This document shows, piece after piece, positions 32,922 to 40,205 of a stretch of DNA of 42,426 bases. The position numbers and the translations under genes are program-made. Under the pieces are notes generated by a model that did not search any database, was not told the DNA's origin, and saw only the letters and a program-made list of their open reading frames with translations. Location of the stretch: the NCBI GenBank assembly GCA_002426555.1, contig DIQU01000001.1, positions 7,249 through 49,674 of the forward strand, read 5' to 3'. This DNA comes from Firmicutes bacterium UBA5454 (GTDB lineage Bacteria; Bacillota; Clostridia; Caldicoprobacterales; DTU083). Numbering within the stretch: the first letter of the stretch is position 1; each line of letters opens with the position of its first letter.

Positions 32922-34925
32922 TTACCTGTTTAGCAAGTCCAATAAATCCTCTTCGCTGATGACTGGTATTCCCAAGTTCCTTGCCTTTGCAAGTTTGCTG
33001 CCTGCTTCTTCTCCTGCCAGTACGTAGGAGGTTTTTTTGGAAACACTGCCTGATATTTTTCCACCATGGTTTTGTATCAGCTCACTGGCTTGATCACGGG
33101 TCATGGTCGGCAAGGTACCTGTTAAGACAAAGGTCTTAGCTTCCAGTCGCTTGTCTTTTTGGGTTTCCAGTGATTTGGATTTCATATTTACGCCAAGTTT
33201 CTCGAATTCCTTCAGCAGTTCAAGGGTTTCCGGCTGAGCAAAATATTCCAAAATGTCCTGTACCATGATTTCGCCAAAGTCCGGCAAGGAAATCAAGTCT
33301 TCGTATTCAGCTTCACTTAAAGCTTTCATATCTGGAAAGCTTTGAGCAATTACCCTGGCAGACTGTCTGCCTACATTTCGAATACCCAAGCCGGTTATGA
33401 GACGGTCAATATCATTCTGCTTTGAGTTCTCAATAGCTCTTAATAGGTTATCGGTGCCTTTTTCCTTGCCTACAACACCCTGTTCAATTAATTCATCACG
33501 ATAATCAGCTAATTTGTATATATCTGTAAAACTCTCTAGATAGCCTTCAATCATTAATCTTTCCACCGAGCTGGGTCCCATGCCTTCGATATTCATAGCA
33601 TTCTTGGATGCAAAATGGATTAGTTTACGAATGAATTGAGCCTGACATCCTGAGTTTGTGCAACGAATATCTGCACCATTTTCTTCCGGGACAGCAGGGG
33701 AAGCACAGTTAGGGCAGGTATCAGGAATAATAAAAGGCTGGGTTCCCGATGGACGACTCTCAAGCTTTACTTGCAGTATCTGAGGGATAATGTCACCGGC
33801 TTTTTGAACCACAACTGTATCCCCTATGCGAATATCTTTTGTATTAATATAATCCTGATTGTGCAAAGCAGCTCTGGAAACCGTGGTACCTGCAATGTTA
33901 ACAGGCTTTAGTATGGCTAGGGGCGTCAGCCTGCCGGTTCGGCCTACCTGTATATGTATATCCTCTACAAGGGTTTCCTTTTGCTCTGGTGCATACTTAT
34001 ATGCTACCGCCCAGCGCGGTACCTTGCTGGTCATTCCCAGCCGCATTCTTTCTTGAAGGTTATCCAGCTTTACTACAGCGCCATCAATTCCAAAAGGCAG
34101 GCTCCAGCGGGTTTTCTCAATATTTTCAATTGCTTCCCATACTTCATCTGCGTTGGTGCATATTACAAAGTCCGGGCTGATAGGAAAGCCTTGTTCTTTC
34201 AGCCAATCCAGGGATACAGAGTGGGAAGCGAAATCCATACCTTCAGAAACCTCCAGATTGAATACAAATATATCTAAATTTCTCTCCTTGACTATACTTG
34301 GATCCAACTGTCTCATTGTTCCCGCAGCCAGGTTTCGAGGAGTTTGATATTTTCTTCCACCTGATTCCTCTTGTCTTTGATTAGCCTCATTAAAAGCTTC
34401 ATAGGACATGTAAATTTCCCCCCTCACCTCCAAATAAGGCAAAGGCGTGGGAATTTCCTTGGGAACAGTTGGTATCATAAGCAGGTTTTCATATACCGAT
34501 TCACCAACTTCACCATCACCACGGGTAATCCCCTCAGTTAGAACACCATTATGGTACCTGAGTAAAACAGAAAGACCATCCAGCTTCTTTTCAACTACAA
34601 ATACAGGGTTTTGCAGCTCCTGTTCTATTCGTTGGACAAATGCTTCTACTTCTTGTTTGGAAAAAGCATCCTGAAGGCTGATAACAGGTACATCATGAGT
34701 GACCTTTCGCAGCTCCCGCTTGGTGGTTCCACCTACTTTCTGTGTAGGTGAATCCGGGTGTACCAACTCTGGATATTTTCCCTCCAGGCTTCTTAATTCC
34801 AGTGAAAGCAAATCGTACTCATGATCTGTAATTTCCGGATCATCAAGATTGTAATAGCGATTATTATGGTATTCTATTAAGCGGCGTAGTTCTTCCACCT
34901 GCTTTTTAATTTCATTATTGTCCAC
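32922..34925 (-). CDS. ligA: NAD-dependent DNA ligase
   Basis: Seals nicks using NAD in replication and repair. The 667-residue protein has domain Ia (about 1-70, with YYNLDDPEITDHEYD), the adenylation motif EKKLDG with the nucleophile Lys near 114, SLPFGIDGAVVKL near 275, the OB fold with HIQVGRTGRLTP near 325, a four-Cys zinc finger (CPNC...C...C) near 405-430, helix-hairpin-helix repeats to about 580 and a C-terminal BRCT domain. The start is GTG at 34925 with AAAGGAG seven bases upstream. It follows pcrA by 23 bases. Confidence 0.97.
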   Translation of the reverse strand: MDNNEIKKQVEELRRLIEYHNNRYYNLDDPEITDHEYDLLSLELRSLEGKYPELVHPDSPTQKVGGTTKRELRKVTHDVPVISLQDAFSKQEVEAFVQRIEQELQNPVFVVEKKLDGLSVLLRYHNGVLTEGITRGDGEVGESVYENLLMIPTVPKEIPTPLPYLEVRGEIYMSYEAFNEANQRQEESGGRKYQTPRNLAAGTMRQLDPSIVKERNLDIFVFNLEVSEGMDFASHSVSLDWLKEQGFPISPDFVICTNADEVWEAIENIEKTRWSLPFGIDGAVVKLDNLQERMRLGMTSKVPRWAVAYKYAPEQKETLVEDIHIQVGRTGRLTPLAILKPVNIAGTTVSRAALHNQDYINTKDIRIGDTVVVQKAGDIIPQILQVKLESRPSGTQPFIIPDTCPNCASPAVPEENGADIRCTNSGCQAQFIRKLIHFASKNAMNIEGMGPSSVERLMIEGYLESFTDIYKLADYRDELIEQGVVGKEKGTDNLLRAIENSKQNDIDRLITGLGIRNVGRQSARVIAQSFPDMKALSEAEYEDLISLPDFGEIMVQDILEYFAQPETLELLKEFEKLGVNMKSKSLETQKDKRLEAKTFVLTGTLPTMTRDQASELIQNHGGKISGSVSKKTSYVLAGEEAGSKLAKARNLGIPVISEEDLLDLLNR

Positions 34926-34948
34926 GCATTAGCTCCTTTCACAACAAT

Positions 34949-37456
34949 TCACAGCTTTTTTAATGGGGCGAGCTCTGCATTGAAGCTCTGAATACCCCCC
35001 TGCTGAAAAGCAACCTTTACCATAAGATCTCTGCCTTCTCCTTCCATGGTTACCACGGTTCCATTCCCAAATCGGCTGTGGTGTACTTTATCTCCCAGTT
35101 GAAAACGCTTTGTACTTTTAGCTGTATTATTATTTTTAGCTGAACTATTCATCATAGGACCATGTAAAGCCTTGCCATCCAATCCTACCATAGGTGATGA
35201 CGCTTTGCCTGAAGTAAAATTATTTACAGGAGTAGAAAATCCCGAAGCACCTTTGTATTGGGATGACTTCCATTTACTATCGCTGCCTCTGCTTCCATAT
35301 CCAATTATATCTCCAAATCCACCTGTATAGACACTGACTTCCTCAATCAGATCATTGGAAATTTCCTTCAAAAAGCGAGAAGGTGTATTTGAAGATGGGT
35401 TCCCATAAAGAATTCTTTGTATTGTATGGGTAATATACAGTCTGGTTTTTGCACGAGTTATACCTACGTAACAAAGGCGTCTTTCCTCTTCAATATCTTC
35501 CTCTGATTCCATGGAGCGGGAATGGGGAAACAAGCCTTCTTCCAAACCGACTAAAAACACTACAGGAAATTCCAGACCTTTGGCACTATGCAAAGTCATC
35601 AGGTTAGCAGTACTTTTCCCCTCTGTACTGTCTTCATTCATCCTGTCAATATCTGATACCAGTGCTATGTTTTCAAGAAATCCCGTTAAGCCGGCTTCCG
35701 GGTTGTTATTCTCAAATTCCCGTGCAGCAGAAACAAATTCCATGATATTATCCAGTCTGTTTTCTGCATCTTTGGAATCTTCTCCCTTAAGCACTGCGCA
35801 ATAGTTCGTCATATGAAGAAAGGTATCCAAAAAATCAGTTAAGCTTTGCTTGTCTTTCTCCTGCTGTAAATCAGATATCAGTCTGCCGAAATCCATCACT
35901 TTAGCAGCAGTACGACCTGTAAGCACCTTGTTTTTATCCAGATCGGCAATGATTTCCAGGACACTGATCCCTGCTAAAGTTGCTGCTTCCTGCAAGTTGG
36001 TCAGGGTAACTGCTCCTATTCCCCTCCTTGGAGTATTTATAATACGCTGTAAGCTGACATCGTCATTAGGGTTGTCCAATACTCGCAGGTATGCAATGAT
36101 GTCTTTTATTTCCTTTCGATCATAGAAGCGCAAACCTCCATAAATATTATAGGGGATCCCATATTTCATCAAGGCTTCTTCTATTGTTCGAGACTGCGCA
36201 TTCATACGATATAAAACAGCAAATTCTCCATATCTGCCGCCATTATGTACATGCTGCTCTATTGTTCTGCACACGAATTCAGCTTCCTGTTGTTCATTTT
36301 TAGTTCTGCAAATGCGGATAGGTTCACCTTTGTCCCTTTGCGTCCACAAGTTTTTTTCCTTCCTGTAGATATTGTGGCTGATAACCTGATTGGCGGCATC
36401 CAGTATGTTTTGATAAGAACGGTAATTTTCTTCCAGCTTGATGATGCTTGTATTGGGAAAGTCTTTTTCAAATTCCAGAATGTTTCTAATGTCTGCTCCT
36501 CTCCATCGATAAATGGACTGATCGTCATCGCCAACTACACAGATATTACCATAGCTGTCCGATATAAGTTTCACCAGCATATATTGAGCAAAGTTTGTAT
36601 CTTGATATTCATCTACCAGAATATAATGAAACTTGTTTCGATAATAGTCAAGCACATCGGGATGCAAGTAAAACAGCTCCAAGGTCTTATTTAGCAGATC
36701 ATCAAAATCCAGGGCATTGTACTTTTTAAGTTTTGTTTCATAGAGCTTGTAAATTTGTGCCAATTTTTCTTCTCGGAATTCGCCCTGCACTTCATCTTCA
36801 TAATCTTGGGGACTCTTCAATTCATCCTTCAAGTGCCCGATAAGTGTACGTATTTCCTTTGGAGCATACATTTTTTCATTTATGTTTAAATCCTTTAAGC
36901 ATTCTTTGATTACCGTAAGCTGATCTGTGTCGTCATATATGACAAAGTTTCTTGTATACCCAATTTTGTCTATATCTCTGCGTAAAATACGAACACAGGT
37001 AGAATGGAATGTGCTGACCCAAATACCTTGTGCAGCTTCACCTGCTAGGCCAAAAATACGTTCGCGCATCTCACGAGCAGCTTTATTGGTAAAGGTAAGA
37101 GCAAGAATCCTGGAGGGGTATACCTCCCGTATACATAGAAGCTCCTCCACTCTTTGCAGCATTTCCTTACTGCCAGAATCCAATGCTTGCTCGTAATCTT
37201 CAAGCGCCTGTAAGTCTTCATCTTTCAAGTTACGTGGAATATATTTGCTTTTATATGCATCTCCAAAACGAAGGATATGAGCTGCCCTGTTGGTTAAGAC
37301 CGTGGTTTTCCCCGAACCGGCTCCAGCCAATACCAACAAGGGACCTTCAGTGGTTAAAACTGCCTGTCTTTGCATATTGTTAAGATGGCTGTACAGCTCT
37401 TCAAATATGCGATCCCTGATTGCATAGTATTCTCTTATGATGTTTGTATTGCTCAT
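34949..37456 (-). CDS. pcrA: ATP-dependent DNA helicase PcrA/UvrD
   Basis: Superfamily 1 3'-5' helicase for excision repair and removing proteins from DNA. The 835-residue protein has the Q motif LNNMQRQAV, Walker A AGAGSGKT at about 44-51, DEYQDTN, VGDDDQSIYRWRGADIR, TLHSAKGLEFPVVFLVG and VGITRAKTRLYITH. Between Walker A and the TFTNKAAREM motif (about 121-130) there is an insertion of about 40 residues, rich in charged residues, compared with Bacillus PcrA. A low-complexity Gly/Ser/Asn linker (about 730-785) leads to the C-terminal module LGDKVHHSRFGNGTV that binds RNA polymerase in Bacillus. The only ribosome binding site, GAGGT, is rather far from the ATG, so the start is uncertain. Confidence 0.95.
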   Translation of the reverse strand: MSNTNIIREYYAIRDRIFEELYSHLNNMQRQAVLTTEGPLLVLAGAGSGKTTVLTNRAAHILRFGDAYKSKYIPRNLKDEDLQALEDYEQALDSGSKEMLQRVEELLCIREVYPSRILALTFTNKAAREMRERIFGLAGEAAQGIWVSTFHSTCVRILRRDIDKIGYTRNFVIYDDTDQLTVIKECLKDLNINEKMYAPKEIRTLIGHLKDELKSPQDYEDEVQGEFREEKLAQIYKLYETKLKKYNALDFDDLLNKTLELFYLHPDVLDYYRNKFHYILVDEYQDTNFAQYMLVKLISDSYGNICVVGDDDQSIYRWRGADIRNILEFEKDFPNTSIIKLEENYRSYQNILDAANQVISHNIYRKEKNLWTQRDKGEPIRICRTKNEQQEAEFVCRTIEQHVHNGGRYGEFAVLYRMNAQSRTIEEALMKYGIPYNIYGGLRFYDRKEIKDIIAYLRVLDNPNDDVSLQRIINTPRRGIGAVTLTNLQEAATLAGISVLEIIADLDKNKVLTGRTAAKVMDFGRLISDLQQEKDKQSLTDFLDTFLHMTNYCAVLKGEDSKDAENRLDNIMEFVSAAREFENNNPEAGLTGFLENIALVSDIDRMNEDSTEGKSTANLMTLHSAKGLEFPVVFLVGLEEGLFPHSRSMESEEDIEEERRLCYVGITRAKTRLYITHTIQRILYGNPSSNTPSRFLKEISNDLIEEVSVYTGGFGDIIGYGSRGSDSKWKSSQYKGASGFSTPVNNFTSGKASSPMVGLDGKALHGPMMNSSAKNNNTAKSTKRFQLGDKVHHSRFGNGTVVTMEGEGRDLMVKVAFQQGGIQSFNAELAPLKKL

Positions 37457-37474
37457 TCTATTTTTTCAAATACC

Positions 37475-37771
37475 TCACTTAGTCTTCAATTTGTCTAAAA
37501 TAAGATTGTATCCGTCTGCTCCATAAATCAATGATCGATTTACCCTGCTGATGGTGGCTGTACTCGCACCTGTCTTTCCTGCAATTTCCTGATAGGTGTT
37601 TTTCTCTCGAAGCATAATGGCAACTTCCAGCCTTTGAGCCAGTGATTTGAGCTCGTTGATGGTGCAGAGATCTTCAAAAAAACGATAGCATTCATCTTGA
37701 TCCTCCAGTAGAAGAATGGCATCAAAAAGCTTGTCTGTCTGATCATCTTTTAACTTGGATACATATTCCAT
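37475..37771 (-). CDS. yerC: TrpR-like protein YerC/YecD family
   Basis: A 98-residue helical DNA-binding protein of the TrpR-like YerC family, with the TrpR helix-turn-helix in TYQEIAGKTGASTATISRVN (about 60-80) and the upstream helix INELKSLAQRLEVA. YerC is usually encoded just before pcrA-ligA in Firmicutes, as here (18 bases before pcrA). Its target is not established. I chose the second ATG (37771) because AGGAGG lies 7 bases before it; the first ATG (37777) is against the site. The product is sometimes called a trp-operon repressor homologue, but no trp genes are near. Confidence 0.9.
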   Translation of the reverse strand: MEYVSKLKDDQTDKLFDAILLLEDQDECYRFFEDLCTINELKSLAQRLEVAIMLREKNTYQEIAGKTGASTATISRVNRSLIYGADGYNLILDKLKTK

Positions 37772-37852
37772 CTTCATTCCTCCTGCTAACAGAATTGCAA
37801 ATCAGTAACCCATACTTGTAGCTTGTAGCTCCCATTATGCTGAAATCCAACT

Positions 37853-38024
37853 GGTACCTTGTAACATCTTCAACTTTCATAAAATTTTCAATGTCATCCT
37901 GAGCAATTGAGTCGGATCTTTTCTGTTCAGATTCCTCGTAAACTCGGAATGACAAGTTTTTAAACTCGTGATGTCAAGATTTTAAACTCGGAATGACAAC
38001 AAGATTTAAGTGTTACAGCATACC
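37853..38024. repeat. Palindromic dispersed repeat, copy B, with 22-bp triplication
   Basis: This 172-bp element fills most of the gene-free stretch 37772-38086 between yerC and the LysM gene. The core 37892-37954 is 63 bp with TGTCATCCTGAG and CTCGGAATGACA ends, the same length and ends as in copy A. The outer flanks GGTACCTTGTAACATCTTCAA and, at the right end, the reverse complement GGTATGCTGTAACACTTAA form imperfect terminal inverted repeats of about 20 bp. After the core a 22-bp unit starting AAACTCGGAATGACA occurs three times (37940, 37962, 37984), the middle one altered. No coding sequence is seen. Confidence 0.8.
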
Positions 38025-38062
38025 AGGAACCCTTCCAGTAAGATTAGCATAAATTACTAAGG

Positions 38063-38068
38063 TATAAT
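38063..38068 (+). promoter_or_regulatory. Putative -10 element of the LysM gene
   Basis: TATAAT at 38063-38068, 18 bases before the ATG at 38087. No acceptable -35 hexamer is present at 17 bases; the site lies just outside repeat copy B. Confidence 0.35.
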
Positions 38069-38086
38069 AGAAAGGGGGCTGAACCG

Positions 38087-38407
38087 ATGCGTTACATTGT
38101 ACAACCCGGAGATTCCATCCTGGAGCTGGCTCAAAGATACCATACCCGTGTGGAAGCTGTTATGTCAGTGAACCATTTAAGTTCTCCAGAACACATTTAC
38201 CCCGGAATGCTGCTCAGTATACCAATAACAGTGGAATCACCGTTAACAGGAAGAGGATATACAGTACAACCCGGAGAGTCTCTATATGACATAGCTGTAG
38301 AACATCAAGTGCCATTAAGAGAGCTGATACTTATAAACCATATTATGATACCTTTTATGGTTTACACCGGGCAGGAGCTTAATCTTCCAGAAAGCATTGA
38401 TTCCTGA
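38087..38407 (+). CDS. Two-LysM-domain protein without signal peptide
   Basis: A 106-residue protein made almost entirely of two LysM repeats: YIVQPGDSILELAQRYHT...IYPGMLLSIP (about 3-48) and YTVQPGESLYDIAVEHQV...VYTGQELNLP (about 58-103). LysM folds bind N-acetylglucosamine-containing glycans such as peptidoglycan. There is no signal peptide, membrane segment or catalytic domain, so it is either made inside the mother cell, for example as a cortex- or coat-associated spore protein (SafA-like use of LysM), or exported by an unseen route; this is inference. AAAGGGGG lies 7 bases before the ATG. It is a stand-alone gene with a terminator behind it. Confidence 0.9.
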   Translation: MRYIVQPGDSILELAQRYHTRVEAVMSVNHLSSPEHIYPGMLLSIPITVESPLTGRGYTVQPGESLYDIAVEHQVPLRELILINHIMIPFMVYTGQELNLPESIDS

Positions 38408-38454
38408 CAAATCTATATTAACATATTAAACCGATAAAGTGAAATGAATAGATG

Positions 38455-38506
38455 AAAAAATGCTGATCCGGCAATATGTTTTTATCCAAGTGGATCAGCA
38501 CTTTTT
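38455..38506. terminator. Bidirectional terminator between LysM and SSB-like genes
   Basis: TGCTGATCC (38461-38469) and GGATCAGCA (38492-38500) form a 9-bp stem with a 22-base loop; A-run before and T-run after allow use on both strands for the convergent genes. Confidence 0.75.
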
Positions 38507-38542
38507 AATATATAAGTAAAATCATTTATTATTCCGATGATT

Positions 38543-39214
38543 TCAAACTTCATCCTCCAGGGATTTTTTTTTGTCTTGTACCTCTTCTTTGCTTTCCTGA
38601 GCAATTTCCAATTTTATAACAGAGACCTCATAAGCAACCTTGTCTACTACTTCACCATTGGTATATCTTTTCTGATATTCACGGCTTTGTATACGTCCCC
38701 AAAGCTTTATATTGTCTCCAACCTCCAGTGTTTGGCAGAACCTTGCATTCCTCCCCCAGGCGATAACAGGTATATAATCAGATTTGTTATAAGCTCGATT
38801 GACAGCAATCAACAAATCCGTTATTTCTCGCTTGAAGGGAGTAGTCCTGTAAATGGGAGCTTTACATACAAATCCATTTAAATAAATCTGATTGGGGTTT
38901 TTGACCTCTTCAGTCAGGTTGGCAATATCCCTTACAAAAACCGTTAACAACAGCCGATTGCTTCCATCTATCAGTTTGTTATAGGAACGAAACTGACCGG
39001 TTATCACCAGCTCTGCACCTATATTTAAATCCATTTCTGTAATGAGTCGCTCCGATACGATTATGGGTAAGCAATCTACATAATTGCTGAGCCTTGGCAC
39101 TGAAAGATAAAAGCCGTAAAAACTCTCTCCAAACATCTCGTGGCTGAACTCAATAATGGAATCTACTTTTCCAGCAACCATTACCCAATTGTTATCCGAT
39201 GTATACTCCGCCAT
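38543..39214 (-). CDS. Single-stranded DNA-binding-like OB-fold protein
   Basis: A 223-residue protein with a probable two-OB-fold layout. The second half (about 108-205) resembles the SSB core: IYLNGFVCKAPIYRTTPFKR, ITDLLIAVNRAYNKSDYIPV, then AWGRNARFCQTLEVGDNIKL and GRIQSREYQK. The first 100 residues also read as an OB-like strand pattern (VMVAGKVDSI...ELVITGQFRSY). The charged tail ends KKKSLEDEV and lacks the DDDIPF-type tip that normal SSB uses to bind partners. It is not in the rpsF-ssb-rpsR context, so it is not the main SSB. I chose the ATG at 39214 giving MAEYTSDNNW; the in-frame GTG at 39235 overlaps the binding site. Confidence 0.8.
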   Translation of the reverse strand: MAEYTSDNNWVMVAGKVDSIIEFSHEMFGESFYGFYLSVPRLSNYVDCLPIIVSERLITEMDLNIGAELVITGQFRSYNKLIDGSNRLLLTVFVRDIANLTEEVKNPNQIYLNGFVCKAPIYRTTPFKREITDLLIAVNRAYNKSDYIPVIAWGRNARFCQTLEVGDNIKLWGRIQSREYQKRYTNGEVVDKVAYEVSVIKLEIAQESKEEVQDKKKSLEDEV

Positions 39215-39285
39215 ATTCGGTATCGCTCCCTTCACTTTTCCAAAGTAGACAAATCTAAACTATACCTATTCACTGCAAGTATGTT

Positions 39286-40077
39286 TTATGACCCGTCTGA
39301 TTCGTTTTCTACAGCTATTTGCCTGCCTGTATGATCCATTTTGTAGTTTTCTTTATATATGAGTTCTGATATGGGGACAATAGAATATCCCTCCACCAGT
39401 AGAATATCCAGTATCTGTGGCAAAGCATCAGTAATATATTTGGCATTGTTATGAAACAGGACAATGGAGCCTTTGTCTACTTTTTTTGTTACTCGTTCAA
39501 CCATTGGTTGAACACCTAGTTCCTTCCAATCAAGGGAATCCACATCCCACTGAATTACATGAAAATCCAATTCTCTGCTGATTAGTATCAGTTGATCATT
39601 GTAGTCTCCAAAAGGCGGGCGTAAGAGCCGCACGCTGCTTTCACCTGCAAGGTCTTCGATCTTCTTTTGTGTAGTCAGAATTTCTTTTATTATCTGCTCC
39701 CGGCTTAACTTGGACATTTCAGGATGGGTTGTGGAATGATTGGCCACTTCATGACCCCGTCTTGCCATCTCTTCCACATGTTCCGGGTATTTATCCACCC
39801 AAAACCCAACTAAGAAGAAAGTGGTTTTTATACCTCTTTCCTCCAGGATATCCATAATGGTAGTTGTGTACTCAGCACCCCAGGCTGCATCAAAAGATAT
39901 TGCGATTTTCTTTTCATCCGTTTGCACTGAATAGATAGGCAGCTCCTTTTTAACATTGAGAAAAACAGCTGCAGTACCATTTACTTGAGCATTCAACAGG
40001 GTTATGGAAAGAAGCAGCAGCATGAGTGTGAATAATAAACGTCTTATTTGAATTTTAGAGAAATAAATTATCTTCAC
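39286..40077 (-). CDS. Polysaccharide deacetylase, PdaB-like sporulation type
   Basis: Predicted NodB-homology carbohydrate esterase family 4 protein acting outside the membrane on a peptidoglycan-like substrate. The 263-residue protein has an N-terminal membrane anchor or signal (RRLLFTLMLLLLSITLLNAQ, about 12-31), then the NodB domain (about 55-240) with SFDAAWG in motif 1, NHSTTHPEM in motif 2, RPPFGDYND in motif 3, the WDVDSLDW strand and LFHN near the end. Motif 1 has Ala where most CE4 enzymes have the second, metal-binding Asp; PdaB proteins share such a change (FDISWG in Bacillus as I recall). PdaB is needed for spore cortex. The GTG start at 40077 is 6 bases after GAGGTG. Confidence 0.85.
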   Translation of the reverse strand: MKIIYFSKIQIRRLLFTLMLLLLSITLLNAQVNGTAAVFLNVKKELPIYSVQTDEKKIAISFDAAWGAEYTTTIMDILEERGIKTTFFLVGFWVDKYPEHVEEMARRGHEVANHSTTHPEMSKLSREQIIKEILTTQKKIEDLAGESSVRLLRPPFGDYNDQLILISRELDFHVIQWDVDSLDWKELGVQPMVERVTKKVDKGSIVLFHNNAKYITDALPQILDILLVEGYSIVPISELIYKENYKMDHTGRQIAVENESDGS

Positions 40078-40101
40078 AGTAAACACCTCGTTATTAATGT
40101 A

Positions 40102-40127
40102 TTGTCATAAAATAATAGATATGACAA
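40102..40127 (-). promoter_or_regulatory. Inverted repeat with possible SigE-like promoter upstream of the pdaB-like gene
   Basis: TTGTCATA and TATGACAA form perfect 8-bp arms 10 bases apart, ending 25 bases before the GTG start. On the minus strand GTCATATC resembles a SigE -35, with CAATACAT 13 bases later as a poor -10. It could be an operator, a sporulation promoter, or both; evidence is only the sequence pattern. Confidence 0.35.
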
Positions 40128-40140
40128 TAAACAAGGATGT

Positions 40141-40164
40141 AAAAAAAGAAACCCCTGACAGGGT
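40141..40164 (-). terminator. Terminator-like hairpin after gyrA
   Basis: Minus strand CCCT-GTC-AGGG hairpin (40153-40163), followed by GTTTC and a seven-T run to 40141. The stem is short, but position, 40 bases past gyrA, and the long T-run support termination. Confidence 0.55.
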
Positions 40165-40205
40165 CCCTGGATATTAAATTGTATCTTCATGTCGTTCAAC
40201 AGTTT

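Noticed and set aside
36245..36694. 149-codon open frame on plus inside pcrA
   Set aside because: It is antisense to a conserved helicase core, has no ribosome binding site and reads like a shadow frame rich in Phe, Ile and Cys.
37743..37955. Open frame of 70 codons on minus overlapping the yerC start and repeat copy B
   Set aside because: It runs through the palindromic repeat and into yerC in another frame, has no family features and no ribosome binding site; the repeat explains the open stretch.
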